From Malikia granosa (GTDB taxonomy: Bacteria; Pseudomonadota; Gammaproteobacteria; Burkholderiales; Burkholderiaceae_C): 64,000 nt of DNA. Position 1 is the first letter of the stretch, and each line of letters starts with the position of its first letter. Positions 8,479-19,164 of this stretch are shown here, piece by piece. The stretch lies in NCBI RefSeq assembly GCF_002980595.1, contig NZ_PVLQ01000008.1:124001-188000 (forward strand). The letters run 5' to 3'. The notes beneath the pieces are model-generated. The model did no database searches and was not told where the DNA came from. It was given only the letters and a program-made list of their open reading frames with translations. The position numbers and the translations under genes are program-made.

Positions 8479-10605
8479 ATGAGCGTTTCCACCACCGGTT
8501 TTGAACTCGAACGGGGTTCGCAGCGTCTGCGAGCCACGGTGGAATTGCTGTCGTCGATGCGCTTCGCGATCGCGCTGCTGACGGTGATCTGCATTGCCTC
8601 GGTCATCGGCACGGTGCTCAAGCAGCACGAGCCCGTCAACAACTACATCAACCAGTTCGGTCCCTTCTGGGCCGAGCTGTTCGGCAAGGCCCAGCTCTAT
8701 GCGGTCTATGGCGCCTGGTGGTTCATGCTGATCCTGGCCTTCCTGGTCGTCAGCACCAGCCTGTGCATTGCGCGCAACACGCCCAAGATCCTGAAGGACC
8801 TCAAGTCCTACAAGGAATCGGTGCGCGAGCAGAGCCTGAAGGCCTTTGCCCACCGCGCCGAAGCCGACCTGGTGGCTGCGCCCGAGGCGGCAGCACAATC
8901 CATGGGCCAGGCCCTGGCCGGCGCCGGCTGGAAGGTCAAGCTGCAGCAACGCGAGACCGGCGTCATGGTCGCTGCCAAGGCTGGTTCCGCCAACAAGCTG
9001 GGCTATCTGGCCGCGCACAGCGCGATCGTGCTGATCTGCCTGGGCGGCCTGTTCGACGGTGACCTGGTGGTCAAGGCCCAGACCTGGTTCCAGGGCAAGA
9101 CCCCCTTCACCGGCGGCGGCATGATCGCCGACGTGCCGGACCAGCACCGCCTGTCCGATCGCAACCCGACCTTCCGCGGCAACCTGCTCGTCAGCGAGGG
9201 CCAGCGTTCCGGCACCGCCATCCTGGCCCAGCCCGATGGCGTGCTGCTGCAGGACCTGCCGTTCGACATCGAGCTCAAGAAGTTCAGCGTCGACTACTAC
9301 TCGACCGGCATGCCCAAGCTGTTCGCGAGCGACATCGTGATCCACGACCGCTACAGCGGCGAAACCCAGGAAGCGCGGGTCGAGGTCAACCATCCGGTCA
9401 GCTACCGCGGCATCGAGATCTACCAGTCCAGCTTCGACGACGGCGGCTCCAAGCTCAAGCTCAAGGGCATCGCGATTAACGGCAAGCCCGGTGCGCTCGA
9501 GATCGAGGGCCGGGTCGGCGAATCGGCCCGGATCGAGCTCGGCGGCAAGCCGATGACGCTCGAGTTCACCGCCCTGCGCGTGATCAACGTCGAGAACCTC
9601 GGCCAGACCGCGGCCAGCGGCGTCGATGTGCGCAAGGTTGACCTGCGCCATGCGATCGAAGGTCGCCTGGGTGCCGGCAACAAGACCATGAGCCGGCAGG
9701 AGCGGCGCAACGTCGGGCCGAGCGTGAACTACAAGCTGCGCGACGCCTCCGGCCAGGCGATCGAGTTCAACAACTACATGTTCCCGCTCGAGCTCGACGG
9801 CCGCCGTGTCTTCCTGCTCGGGGTGCGCGACACACCGGGCGAGCCCTTCCGCTACCTGCGCCTGCCGGCCGACGAGTCCGACAGCATGAACGGTTTCCTG
9901 AACCTGCGCGCCGCGCTGGCCGACCCGGCACAGCGCCGCGAGGCCGTGCGCCGCTATGCCGCGGGCGCCACCGAAGGCCAGCGCCCTGACCTGACCCAGG
10001 CGCTCGAGGCCTCGGCCACCCGCGCGCTCGACCTGTTCGCCGGCATCGAGGCGTCGAGCGCGGCCCGCGACCCGGCGCGTCCGCCCGGCGGCCTGCCCGC
10101 GCTGTCGCAGTTCATCGAATCCCAGGTGCCCGAGGCCGAGCGCGAGCGCGCCAGCGAGATGCTGCTGCGCATCCTCAACGGCACGCTGTTCGAACTGGCC
10201 CAGGTCGGCCGCGCCAAGGCCGGCATGTCAGCCCTGGCGCGCGACGAGCGCAGCGTGTCCTTCATGACCCAGGCCCTGGTCGCCCTGAGCGACAGCTTCT
10301 ACTACCCGGTGCCGATGGCGCTCGGGCTCGATGCCTTCACCCAGGTCCAGGCCAGCGTGTTCCAGGTCGCGCGTGCGCCCGGCAAGACCGTGGTCTACAT
10401 CGGCTGCCTGTTCCTGATCCTCGGCGTGTTCGCCATGCTCTATGTGCGCGAGCGCCGCCTCTGGGTCTGGCTCGCACCGCGTGCTGACGGCAGCCTGCAC
10501 GCCACGCTGGCGTTCTCGAGCAATCGCAAGATGATGGACACCGAGCGCGAATTCGACACCCTCAAGACCCTGCTGCTGCAGTCCCCCACCGAGGTGAAAG
10601 CATGA
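8479..10605 (+). CDS. resB: Cytochrome c biogenesis protein ResB (System II)
   Basis: Membrane component of the ResB-CcsB (Ccs1-CcsA) complex that moves haem across the inner membrane and attaches it to apocytochromes c. The 708-residue protein has N-terminal transmembrane helices (SMRFAIALLTVICIASVIGTVL and WWFMLILAFLVVSTSLCIA), a third near residue 175, a large periplasmic domain and a final helix near 645 (VVYIGCLFLILGVFAMLYV). The conserved ELLSSMRFAIALLTV block supports the ATG at 8479, despite the lack of a clear ribosome-binding site. Its stop overlaps the ccsB ATG (ATGA). Confidence 0.93.
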   Translation: MSVSTTGFELERGSQRLRATVELLSSMRFAIALLTVICIASVIGTVLKQHEPVNNYINQFGPFWAELFGKAQLYAVYGAWWFMLILAFLVVSTSLCIARNTPKILKDLKSYKESVREQSLKAFAHRAEADLVAAPEAAAQSMGQALAGAGWKVKLQQRETGVMVAAKAGSANKLGYLAAHSAIVLICLGGLFDGDLVVKAQTWFQGKTPFTGGGMIADVPDQHRLSDRNPTFRGNLLVSEGQRSGTAILAQPDGVLLQDLPFDIELKKFSVDYYSTGMPKLFASDIVIHDRYSGETQEARVEVNHPVSYRGIEIYQSSFDDGGSKLKLKGIAINGKPGALEIEGRVGESARIELGGKPMTLEFTALRVINVENLGQTAASGVDVRKVDLRHAIEGRLGAGNKTMSRQERRNVGPSVNYKLRDASGQAIEFNNYMFPLELDGRRVFLLGVRDTPGEPFRYLRLPADESDSMNGFLNLRAALADPAQRREAVRRYAAGATEGQRPDLTQALEASATRALDLFAGIEASSAARDPARPPGGLPALSQFIESQVPEAERERASEMLLRILNGTLFELAQVGRAKAGMSALARDERSVSFMTQALVALSDSFYYPVPMALGLDAFTQVQASVFQVARAPGKTVVYIGCLFLILGVFAMLYVRERRLWVWLAPRADGSLHATLAFSSNRKMMDTEREFDTLKTLLLQSPTEVKA

Positions 10606-11939
10606 CTACCGCCACCCAGAACCTTGCCTTGCAACTGCCCCCTGGCTATTTCGCCCGCAGAAGTCCGTGGGACTGGCTGTTCGCGCTGTTCGTCGCGGTC
10701 GGTGCGGGCATCGCCTTCGCGCTCTACAGCAGCTACATGGACGGCTACGAGCAGGCGATCCTGATCGGTAGCGTGCCTTCGCTGGTCGCGTTGGCCTGGT
10801 TCTGGCGTCCGGTACGCCAGCTGACGCTGGCGGTCGCCGCGCTGTCGCTGCTCGCGATCTGGCTCTACCAGGCAGGCAGCGGTCCCGACCTTGCGCGCGC
10901 CGAACAGGCCTTCCTGCTCAAGTATTTCCTCTCCAGCCAGTCCGCCATCCTCTGGATGAGCATGCTGTTCTTCATGGCCACCGCCTTCTACTGGGTCGGC
11001 CTGCTGTCACGCGCGGGCGACGCCTTCGAGAAGCTGGGCTCGCGCCTGACCTGGGTCGCGATCACGCTGGCGCTGGTTGGCTCGCTGGTGCGCTGGTTCG
11101 AGAGCTATCTGATCGGTGCCGATGTCGGCCATATCCCGGTCAGCAACCTGTACGAGGTCTTCGTGCTGTTTTCCTGGCTGACGGCGGCCTACTACCTCTA
11201 CTACGAAGACCAGTACCAGACCCGTCGCATGGGCGCCTTCGTGATGCTGGTCGTCAGCGCGGCGGTCGGCTTCCTGCTCTGGTACACCGTGGTGCGCGAG
11301 GCACACCAGATCCAGCCCCTGGTTCCGGCGCTGCAGAGCTGGTGGATGAAGCTGCACGTGCCGGCCAACTTCATCGGCTACGGCACCTTCGCGCTCGCAG
11401 CCATGCTGGCCTTTGCCTACCTGATCAAGCACAGCGCGGGCGAGACGCGCTGGTACAAGCTGGCGCCGCTCTGGCTGCTCGGCATCGTGCTGTGCTTCGA
11501 GCCGCTGGTGTTCCGCCGCGGCGCGACCGAGGCCGGTGGCAGCTACTGGTTCGTCTACTTCGGCATCTCGGCCTTGATCGTCGGCACCATCCTGTTCGGG
11601 CGTCGGCGCATCGCCGAGCGCCTGCCCACGCTCGAGGTGCTCGACGATGTGATGTACAAGTCGATCGCGGTCGGCTTCGCCTTCTTCACCATCGCGACCG
11701 TGCTCGGCGCGCTCTGGGCCGCCGAGGCCTGGGGCGGCTACTGGAGCTGGGATCCGAAGGAGACCTGGGCCCTGATCGTCTGGCTCAACTACGCCGCCTG
11801 GCTGCACATGCGCCTGATGAAGGGCCTGCGTGGCACGGTCGCGGCCTGGTGGGCGCTGACCGGACTGGCCATCACCACCTTCGCCTTCCTGGGCGTCAAC
11901 ATGTTCCTGAGCGGCCTGCACAGCTACGGCACTCTCTGA
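10602..11939 (+). CDS. ccsB: Cytochrome c biogenesis protein CcsB/CcsA (System II haem handling)
   Basis: Polytopic inner membrane protein of the haem-handling family. The 445-residue sequence has at least eight hydrophobic helices and the diagnostic tryptophan-rich WWD motif at about residues 372-390 ([20 protein letters not shown]). Conserved flanking histidines, for instance in the AAWLHMR and GLHSYG regions, are the likely haem ligands. It overlaps resB by four bases, forming a two-gene operon. A canonical terminator follows. Confidence 0.94.
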   Translation: MTTATQNLALQLPPGYFARRSPWDWLFALFVAVGAGIAFALYSSYMDGYEQAILIGSVPSLVALAWFWRPVRQLTLAVAALSLLAIWLYQAGSGPDLARAEQAFLLKYFLSSQSAILWMSMLFFMATAFYWVGLLSRAGDAFEKLGSRLTWVAITLALVGSLVRWFESYLIGADVGHIPVSNLYEVFVLFSWLTAAYYLYYEDQYQTRRMGAFVMLVVSAAVGFLLWYTVVREAHQIQPLVPALQSWWMKLHVPANFIGYGTFALAAMLAFAYLIKHSAGETRWYKLAPLWLLGIVLCFEPLVFRRGATEAGGSYWFVYFGISALIVGTILFGRRRIAERLPTLEVLDDVMYKSIAVGFAFFTIATVLGALWAAEAWGGYWSWDPKETWALIVWLNYAAWLHMRLMKGLRGTVAAWWALTGLAITTFAFLGVNMFLSGLHSYGTL

Positions 11940-11957
11940 CCGGCCCTGGCCTGGTGC

Positions 11958-11996
11958 AACCCGGAGCGTCCCGACCCAGGGGCGATCCGGGTTTTT
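11958..11996 (+). terminator. Rho-independent terminator after ccsB
   Basis: AACCCGGA (11958-11965) pairs with TCCGGGTT (11986-11993), and a T-run ends at 11996. It lies 18 bases after the ccsB stop and 55 bases before the msrP start. Confidence 0.75.
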
Positions 11997-12051
11997 GCTT
12001 TCTGCTACCTTGTGCCGACTTCATTCCTGCTGTCGTGAAAATGCTGCCACC

Positions 12052-13035
<984 letters not shown>

Positions 13036-13058
13036 AGGCGGTCCAGCCGAGGCGACGG

Positions 13059-13505
13059 CTAGCGGTTCCAGCAGGCGGCCACGCCGAGCGAACCGCTCAC
13101 GCCCTGGGTGCCGGTCTGGTTCAGCGTGAAATTGCCGCATGCGTCACTGGCCATCGAATTCACCGCCGTTGCCGTCAGGCTGTAGCCCGTGTTGCTGACG
13201 CTGGCGCTCAGGGTGTAGTTGGCCGTGCCCGACCTGGGCACCTGGGTCACCGGCAGGGTGGGGGCGGTGTTGTTGCCCTTGGCGGTGGAATAGAAGCCGC
13301 GCGTCGTGTAGTAGGACTCGAGGAACAGGGCATTCTCGAGCAAGGCCTGCTTGGCCTCGGCCCGCTTGCCCCGCGCCAGATAGCCCACATAGGACGGCGT
13401 GGCGATCGAGGCCAGCAGGCCGACGATCGCGATGACGATCATCAGCTCGATCAGGCTGAAGCCGCCAAGGGTTCGCGTCGGTCGCGCAGAGGTAGACAGG
13501 TTCAT
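13059..13505 (-). CDS. pilE: Type IV pilin-like protein (PilE family)
   Basis: Pilin or minor pilin of a type IV pilus. The 148-residue precursor has a class III signal: a short positively charged leader, then the cleavage site GG before FSLIELMIVIAIVGLLASIA, with Glu5 present. The C-terminus has two cysteines (DACGNF and AACWNR) that can form the pilin D-loop disulfide. It is the last gene of the minor pilin operon, 12 bases after pilY1. Whether it is the major subunit or a minor pilin primed by PilY1 cannot be decided from sequence; position favours a minor pilin. Confidence 0.88.
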   Translation of the reverse strand: MNLSTSARPTRTLGGFSLIELMIVIAIVGLLASIATPSYVGYLARGKRAEAKQALLENALFLESYYTTRGFYSTAKGNNTAPTLPVTQVPRSGTANYTLSASVSNTGYSLTATAVNSMASDACGNFTLNQTGTQGVSGSLGVAACWNR

Positions 13506-13517
13506 GTCCTGGCCTCT

Positions 13518-16500
13518 CTACATCAGCTGTTGCCAGTTGATGCGCTGCGGCTTGCCGGCCACGCCGCGGCCGCGGTTGGTGACGGTCTGGACCTTGCCCC
13601 GTGTTCCCGGCACCAGCTTGAAGCCGACCTTGGCATCCCGGTCCAGCCAGGTCACCGAATCCATCAGCCCGACGGTGGAGGCCATTCCGGTCGGGACCAG
13701 GCCGTCGAGCACGGTATCGTCGCCGGTCTTGAACTGGTAGTCCTGGTTCAGGTCGAACACCGGCCGGCTGGGGCGACGCCCATTGAAGGACAGCTCCATC
13801 AGCCAGCTCGAGCCCTGCGCGTTGCAGGGGTCGGCAGAAGGAATGGCCGTTGTGAAGATGATGCGGTTGTCGTTCGAATTGACGTTGTCGACCACGGTCG
13901 TGGCCTCGGCGATCACCCGCTCGCCGCTGTCGGGCAGGTCCATGTACCAGCCGCGCTGGTTGCTCAGGTTGACCGCATTGTCCGAGGTGACCCGCAAGTT
14001 CATGCCGCCCTTGCTCGTGGTGTTGGTGACGGTCTGTGCCACCAGGTCGCTGCGGCCGGTGATGGGCTGCTTGTTGTCCCACAGGCCGTAGAAGCTCTGC
14101 TTGACCGACATGGCGGTCGCCCCGATGTCCTCGGCCGCGAGCAGCCGACCGGTGCCCAGGAAAACCCAGAAGCCGCCATCGCCCTTGATGGCGCTGGGCT
14201 GGACCGTGATCGGCTGCACGTTGCCGCTGCCGTCCTGGGCGGTGAACAGCTTGGCGACGGTCCAGCTCGAAGCGCTGCTCGACTTCAGGTCGAACTTCCA
14301 CAGATTGCCCTTCAGGTCGCCGGCATAGGCGACATCGGCGATGCGGTCGCCATCGCTGTCGACCAGGGTCGGGGTCGACAGGCCGTTGTCGCTGTCGCTC
14401 GCCAGGGCCGTGATCTTCTTGATCAGGGCTCCGTCGGACAGCCTGACGACATACAGGTGAACCCCCTTGTTCTCGCTGTTGTAGCCATTGCCGAACACCG
14501 CCGCCCAGTTGCCGTCGTTGAGCCTGACCACCTGCGGCTGGCTGTAGCTGTAGCCCATGTCCTTGTCGGACTCGTCGGCGTTGAATTCCCACATGAACCG
14601 GGTCGGCGCATCGACGGTGGGCTTGGTGGCATCGACCGCGAACACGGACTTGCCGCCAGCACGCAGGCCGGAGACGACCACGCTGTTCCAGCCCGAGCTG
14701 TCCGACAGGGCATTGTTCAGGTAGGCATCGCCCGCGCCGGGCGAGCCATCGACGAAGTAGCGGTGGTTGTAGTCCGGATTGGTCAGCTGGTGCAGCCGGG
14801 GAAAGACGCTGGTCGGGATCACGGCAAACTGCTCGACGCCATCACTGGCCTTGAAGGCATGCAGCATGCCGTCGTTGGCGCCGACATAGATCATCGGGGT
14901 CCGGGTCTTCTTGTAGTTGACATAGGAAGCATAGCTGGACTTGCCCTCGCTGCCCGCGGCCAACTGGTCGTAATGCTGGTCGTCGGCGCCGAGATAGACC
15001 GGGTCCGAGGCAATGATGTCGCCCAGCACCCATTCGCTGCGGTCCTGCCTGGCGCTGCCATCGTAATTGCGCTCGAAGGCGATCCGGTTGCGGAACACGC
15101 CCCCGGTGTAGCGCTGCTCCATGCTGTGGTCGCCGCGCAGCCAGTTCAGGCGCAGGCTGCCCCTGCCGTCCGACTGGTCCAGGCTGTTTTGCTGGCTCTT
15201 CGTCAGGTTGCTCCAGGCCAGGCTGGCACCGCCGCTGCCATTGCGGATGTAGATCGAGCGTGCATCGGGCGCGGGCATCATGGCGGCTGCATTCCAGACC
15301 GGGCCGCTGACGCTGCCGTTGACCGAATTGACTTCGAGCGCATACAGCTGTCCGTTCCAGTACCGGGTGTCGAAGCGTGCCTGGAAGATGCGCGTGCTGC
15401 CGCTGGTCTTGGTCGAATTGGTCGCCAGCGCAGCGGCAGTCGGGGTGGTCGCCTCGATCAGGGACAGCAGCTTCTCGAACGCGTACTGCAGGGTATCGGG
15501 CGTCTCGGCGCTGAAGAAGCGGCCGCGGCTGTTGATGGCCGTGTGCCAGAGGTCGGGCGCGCTCAAGCCATAGCTCGGGTCATTGGTCTTGCCCATCCAC
15601 TTGGTCGCGGGTGGCCATTCGAGTGCGCCCGACCGCAAGCTCGGGTAGCTGCCGCCATACATGTCGCCGTTCCAGTTCAGCCCGGCAGCGCCCAGGAAGT
15701 CGGTCAGGCCGAGACCGACCGTGAAGTTGACCATGTGCTGCCAGCTGGCCGGGTTGTTCTTCGGGTTCCAGTAGATCGTCTCGGCGCTGTCCAGCACCCC
15801 GTTGCCATCGCCATCCTCATCGGTCGTTAGAGGGTTGAGGTTGTTGCTCAGCGACGGGGCCAGATCGGTCAGCCAGTAATAGAAGGCCATGTCGGCCAGG
15901 GTGTGCGGCGTCGTGTCTGCATAGACCTGGGCGTAGTCGGCGCTGTTCTTGTAGCGGGTGCCGTCCGGCAGCCACTGTCCGTTGTTGTCGTCGGTGTCGT
16001 TGAGGTCCTTGTCGTCGTTCCAGATGCCGTCCGTCATCAACGCATGGTAATTGCGCCGGCAGCTGTATTGCCCCGATCCGCTCACACCGGGGCTGTTGGC
16101 ATAGGGGCTGTTGGCCGATGTGGTGTCGCTGAAATAGCGGCCGGCCCGGCTCATGGCCTGGCGCAGCGGCGTGTCGCCCGAGGTGGGCAGCCGGAACAGC
16201 CAGTCGTAGAAGTTCTTGCGCTGCTGGCTCTGGCTGTCGCCGAAGGCCTGGATCGCATTGCTGCCGAACTGGCCCAGCCAGCCCGAGCAGCTGGCCGTGA
16301 CCAGCTTGTCATTGGCCTGGTCGTAGCAGGTGTTGAGCGCCTGCCATGCCACGCGAATCCTGGGGCTGAGCTGCGAGAAGGCCAGCGAGGCACTGCCCTG
16401 CGTCGCGAGGTTGCGCGTGCGGTAGAAGGAATACCAGTTGGCGAAGTTCTGCCGCTCGTCGCTGCCGTTCGGGCCCGAGGTGGCGCTGACCTGCACATAG

Positions 16501-17432
16501 CGGTAGCAACTGTTGTTGCGCTTCTGTGCCACCGGGTCAGAGCAGCCTGAGCGGCTGGCGTCGAACAGGTAGTAATAGGCTGGCACGCCACCAAAGGTCT
16601 TGGTGGGTTCTCCCACCTGGCTCTGCGCCGAGACCTTGAGGCGCACCACCACGGCCGAGCCGCTGTAGTTCTCGTTGAAGCACAGCCGCAGGGTGTTGCT
16701 GTTGATGAGCCGGGTCCGGTAGCGTCCGTCAGCGGGCTGGACGCTGGGGTTGCAATTGTCCTTGTCGGAGTTGCCGTCACCGCTGAACGGCATGCCGTTG
16801 ACGCTCACGCCGAGCAGGTTGGTGCCGGGATCGATGCCCTTGACGCTGCCGTCCACATCGACGAAATCGGTGATGTCGAAGTAGGGCACTTCCTGGTTGT
16901 TCTTGTTGCCCAGCATCGCGCCGCTGACTTCCCGCTCGCTGACCTGGCCGGTGAAATGCCCCATGTAGCATTCATAGCTGCCATCGCCGCCGCCCCCGCC
17001 GGAGCAGGTCTGATATCCCGTCATCCCGAGCGCTGCGGTCGGCTGGAAGTTGCTCGACAGGTCGATTCGCTGGTCGAAAACGGGTCCCGCCCTGTAGTAG
17101 CCGTTGCGCCAGGCGGCATTGAACTCGGTGCTGAGCGTCTTGCGGTCCGCGCCCACGGGCGCCGAATAGATGACCCGTGGGTTGTAGTAGAGCCCGTTGC
17201 CATGCGCGGACTTGGCCCAGCGGTTGTCGAGTGCGGCGCAGTCGCTGTTGTCGTCGCAGGTCTCGGGCACATAGCCCCGCCTCATGCTGCCCGAATCATC
17301 GAGCGTCAGGATCAGGTTGGGGTCGACCTGGTTCGACAGGAACAGGGGCAGCGGCTCGATGTCGAAGCTGTCCGCCGGTCCGGACAGCAGCAGCAGGCTG
17401 GTCACGGCCAGTTTCAGGCTGATGTGCTTCAT
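13518..17432 (-). CDS. pilY1: Type IV pilus tip/adhesin protein PilY1
   Basis: Pilus-associated adhesin and mechanosensor that also controls pilus extension and retraction. The 1304-residue protein has a signal peptide and a von Willebrand A-like N-terminal part with a MIDAS motif (DDSGSM, residues 45-50). The C-terminal beta-propeller carries a calcium site near residues 1023-1035 (DSDGDRIAD). An extra EF-hand-like loop (DEDGDGNGVLDS) lies near residue 536. I chose ATG 17432 because AGAGGAAG lies about 7 bases upstream and the signal peptide follows at once; the frame is open 60 bases further. It sits between pilX and pilE in the operon. Confidence 0.93.
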   Translation of the reverse strand: MKHISLKLAVTSLLLLSGPADSFDIEPLPLFLSNQVDPNLILTLDDSGSMRRGYVPETCDDNSDCAALDNRWAKSAHGNGLYYNPRVIYSAPVGADRKTLSTEFNAAWRNGYYRAGPVFDQRIDLSSNFQPTAALGMTGYQTCSGGGGGDGSYECYMGHFTGQVSEREVSGAMLGNKNNQEVPYFDITDFVDVDGSVKGIDPGTNLLGVSVNGMPFSGDGNSDKDNCNPSVQPADGRYRTRLINSNTLRLCFNENYSGSAVVVRLKVSAQSQVGEPTKTFGGVPAYYYLFDASRSGCSDPVAQKRNNSCYRYVQVSATSGPNGSDERQNFANWYSFYRTRNLATQGSASLAFSQLSPRIRVAWQALNTCYDQANDKLVTASCSGWLGQFGSNAIQAFGDSQSQQRKNFYDWLFRLPTSGDTPLRQAMSRAGRYFSDTTSANSPYANSPGVSGSGQYSCRRNYHALMTDGIWNDDKDLNDTDDNNGQWLPDGTRYKNSADYAQVYADTTPHTLADMAFYYWLTDLAPSLSNNLNPLTTDEDGDGNGVLDSAETIYWNPKNNPASWQHMVNFTVGLGLTDFLGAAGLNWNGDMYGGSYPSLRSGALEWPPATKWMGKTNDPSYGLSAPDLWHTAINSRGRFFSAETPDTLQYAFEKLLSLIEATTPTAAALATNSTKTSGSTRIFQARFDTRYWNGQLYALEVNSVNGSVSGPVWNAAAMMPAPDARSIYIRNGSGGASLAWSNLTKSQQNSLDQSDGRGSLRLNWLRGDHSMEQRYTGGVFRNRIAFERNYDGSARQDRSEWVLGDIIASDPVYLGADDQHYDQLAAGSEGKSSYASYVNYKKTRTPMIYVGANDGMLHAFKASDGVEQFAVIPTSVFPRLHQLTNPDYNHRYFVDGSPGAGDAYLNNALSDSSGWNSVVVSGLRAGGKSVFAVDATKPTVDAPTRFMWEFNADESDKDMGYSYSQPQVVRLNDGNWAAVFGNGYNSENKGVHLYVVRLSDGALIKKITALASDSDNGLSTPTLVDSDGDRIADVAYAGDLKGNLWKFDLKSSSASSWTVAKLFTAQDGSGNVQPITVQPSAIKGDGGFWVFLGTGRLLAAEDIGATAMSVKQSFYGLWDNKQPITGRSDLVAQTVTNTTSKGGMNLRVTSDNAVNLSNQRGWYMDLPDSGERVIAEATTVVDNVNSNDNRIIFTTAIPSADPCNAQGSSWLMELSFNGRRPSRPVFDLNQDYQFKTGDDTVLDGLVPTGMASTVGLMDSVTWLDRDAKVGFKLVPGTRGKVQTVTNRGRGVAGKPQRINWQQLM

Positions 17433-17473
17433 GGTGGAACTTCCTCTGGGCATGTCGGCTCGGTGTGCTGGCT

Positions 17474-18112
17474 TCAACTGGCTTCCAGGCACAGGCGGTA
17501 TTCACTCTGCAGCAGGACCCGGGTGTCGGCTTGCTTGCGCGACGCGGCCGAAGCCCCCACCGCGAGTGCCGTGATGCGATAGCGGTAGTGCGTCCGGGGC
17601 GCCGTGCAGTCCACCGAAGGCGCGGCCGTGCCCAGGTATTCGATGACGAAGCGCGGTGGCTGGTCCACGCCCTCGATCAGCTGGTTGATCGCGATCGACT
17701 TGCTGCCGTCGATCGCGCCGTTGGCGTCGAACCAGCCATAGCCGCCCGCGCTCGTGGGGCTGATCCAGTAATCGGTCTTCGACGCCTTGACAATGATCGC
17801 GGTCTTGGCGCTGGCGCTGAGGGCGTTCCGGTTCAGCAGCCCGGCCGCCACGTTCTCCACATTGCTGTTGGCGCTGTCAGTGAAGCGGGCGTGGTATTCG
17901 AACGCCAGCCTTTCCTCGCCATCGACCAGCGCGGCCTCTGCCGCCTGGAAGGCCAGGTCGCGGTCGCGCGTGTTGCTGCTCATGACGGCTTGCAGGCGTC
18001 CGCTGCGCGAGGCTGCCAGCACGACCAGCGTGACCACCAGCAACAGCAGCAAGCCGGTCACCAGCACCATGCCTTGCTGGCTGCGAGGGGAGCGATGGCG
18101 GTAGGCGTTCAT
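17474..18112 (-). CDS. pilX: Type IV pilus minor pilin-like protein PilX
   Basis: Minor pilin-type protein of 212 residues in the pilus-tip priming complex with PilV, PilW, FimT and PilY1. The N-terminus has the prepilin leader followed by QQG before MVLVTGLLLLLVVTLVVLA. There is no Glu at position 5, as is usual in PilX. The ATG at 18112 overlaps the pilW stop (ATGA), which sets the start. A 41-base gap separates it from pilY1. Confidence 0.85.
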   Translation of the reverse strand: MNAYRHRSPRSQQGMVLVTGLLLLLVVTLVVLAASRSGRLQAVMSSNTRDRDLAFQAAEAALVDGEERLAFEYHARFTDSANSNVENVAAGLLNRNALSASAKTAIIVKASKTDYWISPTSAGGYGWFDANGAIDGSKSIAINQLIEGVDQPPRFVIEYLGTAAPSVDCTAPRTHYRYRITALAVGASAASRKQADTRVLLQSEYRLCLEAS

Positions 18113-19164
18113 GACAGTCGCTTGCGCAGGCCGAAGGTCATCGTGTAGCTGCGACGCAGCCGGCGGTCGGTGATGACGGTCCCGTTGCCGAGCGTGAAGC
18201 TGCGGCTTTCGGCAATCACGTTGTCGTCCTGGGACTCGAGTGTCACGGTCACTCGCACCGCCAGCACCCTGGTCCAGTCGGTCACGTTGCTTGCCTCGGT
18301 GTAGGCCGTGATCACCAGGATACCGTCGGCGTTGGGCGTTCCCACGCCATAGAGCATCTGCAGGTCGGTGACGCCGCTGACCAGCTCCTGCGCCTCTGTC
18401 GCTACCGCGCCGCCGCTGGTCGTCAGGGCCTGGCGGTACAGCGAGGGAATCAGGCTGCTGCTGTTGCTGTACTTGCGCCCGCTGTTGCGCAGGTAATAGG
18501 CATTGGCCGACAGCGGCAGCACCTTGGCTCCTGCCATGTCCTGGGCACCGGCACTCGGGCTCGCCAGTGCGGTGCTGTGCTGGATGCCGCCGGTATTGCC
18601 GGTCATCTGGAACAGCGAGGCCGTCGTCTGGCAGTCGGTCAGCAGCAGCAGGCTGCCGGCGTTGAAGCTGCCGGAGCCCAGCACGATAGGCTGGGTCGTG
18701 CCGCTGTTGTAGCTGCTCACCAAGCCCGGCGTGACGTCGTCGGCGTTGGCGCGCAGCACGACCAGGGTGTCGCCCCGGAGCGCGTTGGGCCCATAGCCGC
18801 CCGGAGCGGTCTGGGGAAAGTTGGCATCGCCCACCGCGTTGCTGTCTGCGCTCTCGTCCTGTCCGAACAGCGGCCGGTCGGTGTTGCTCCACCAGTTGCT
18901 GGTGTAGCTGCTGACGAAGTTGACGGGGTTGGCCTGGCTCGGCAGCTGGCAGGTCATGTTGCCCGCCATCCGGATGTCATAGCCCATGATCTCGAACACA
19001 TAGCGTGCATTCGACTGCAGTTGAGCCAGGGCCTCGAGCTGGCGATAGCTGCGGGCCGTGCTGAGGTAGAGGGCGACCAGGGCGCCGACGACGACCAGTC
19101 CGATGCTGATGCTGACCAGCAGTTCGACCAGCGAGACGCCACGCGCGCGCGGGTGCAGTTTCAT
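18109..19164 (-). CDS. pilW: Type IV pilus minor pilin PilW
   Basis: Minor pilin-type assembly protein of 351 residues. The leader MKLHPRARG is followed by VSLVELLVSISIGLVVVGALVAL with Glu5 present; PilW proteins are characteristically the largest minor pilins. ATG 19164 overlaps the pilV stop and has a G-rich (GAGGGGGGG) Shine-Dalgarno sequence. Two Cys residues (MTCQL and LTDCQT) may form a disulfide. Confidence 0.87.
   Translation of the reverse strand: MKLHPRARGVSLVELLVSISIGLVVVGALVALYLSTARSYRQLEALAQLQSNARYVFEIMGYDIRMAGNMTCQLPSQANPVNFVSSYTSNWWSNTDRPLFGQDESADSNAVGDANFPQTAPGGYGPNALRGDTLVVLRANADDVTPGLVSSYNSGTTQPIVLGSGSFNAGSLLLLTDCQTTASLFQMTGNTGGIQHSTALASPSAGAQDMAGAKVLPLSANAYYLRNSGRKYSNSSSLIPSLYRQALTTSGGAVATEAQELVSGVTDLQMLYGVGTPNADGILVITAYTEASNVTDWTRVLAVRVTVTLESQDDNVIAESRSFTLGNGTVITDRRLRRSYTMTFGLRKRLS

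Noticed and set aside
13530-15830. Long plus-strand open frame opposite pilY1
   Set aside because: Shadow frame with no motif or start context; pilY1 on the other strand has clear family features.
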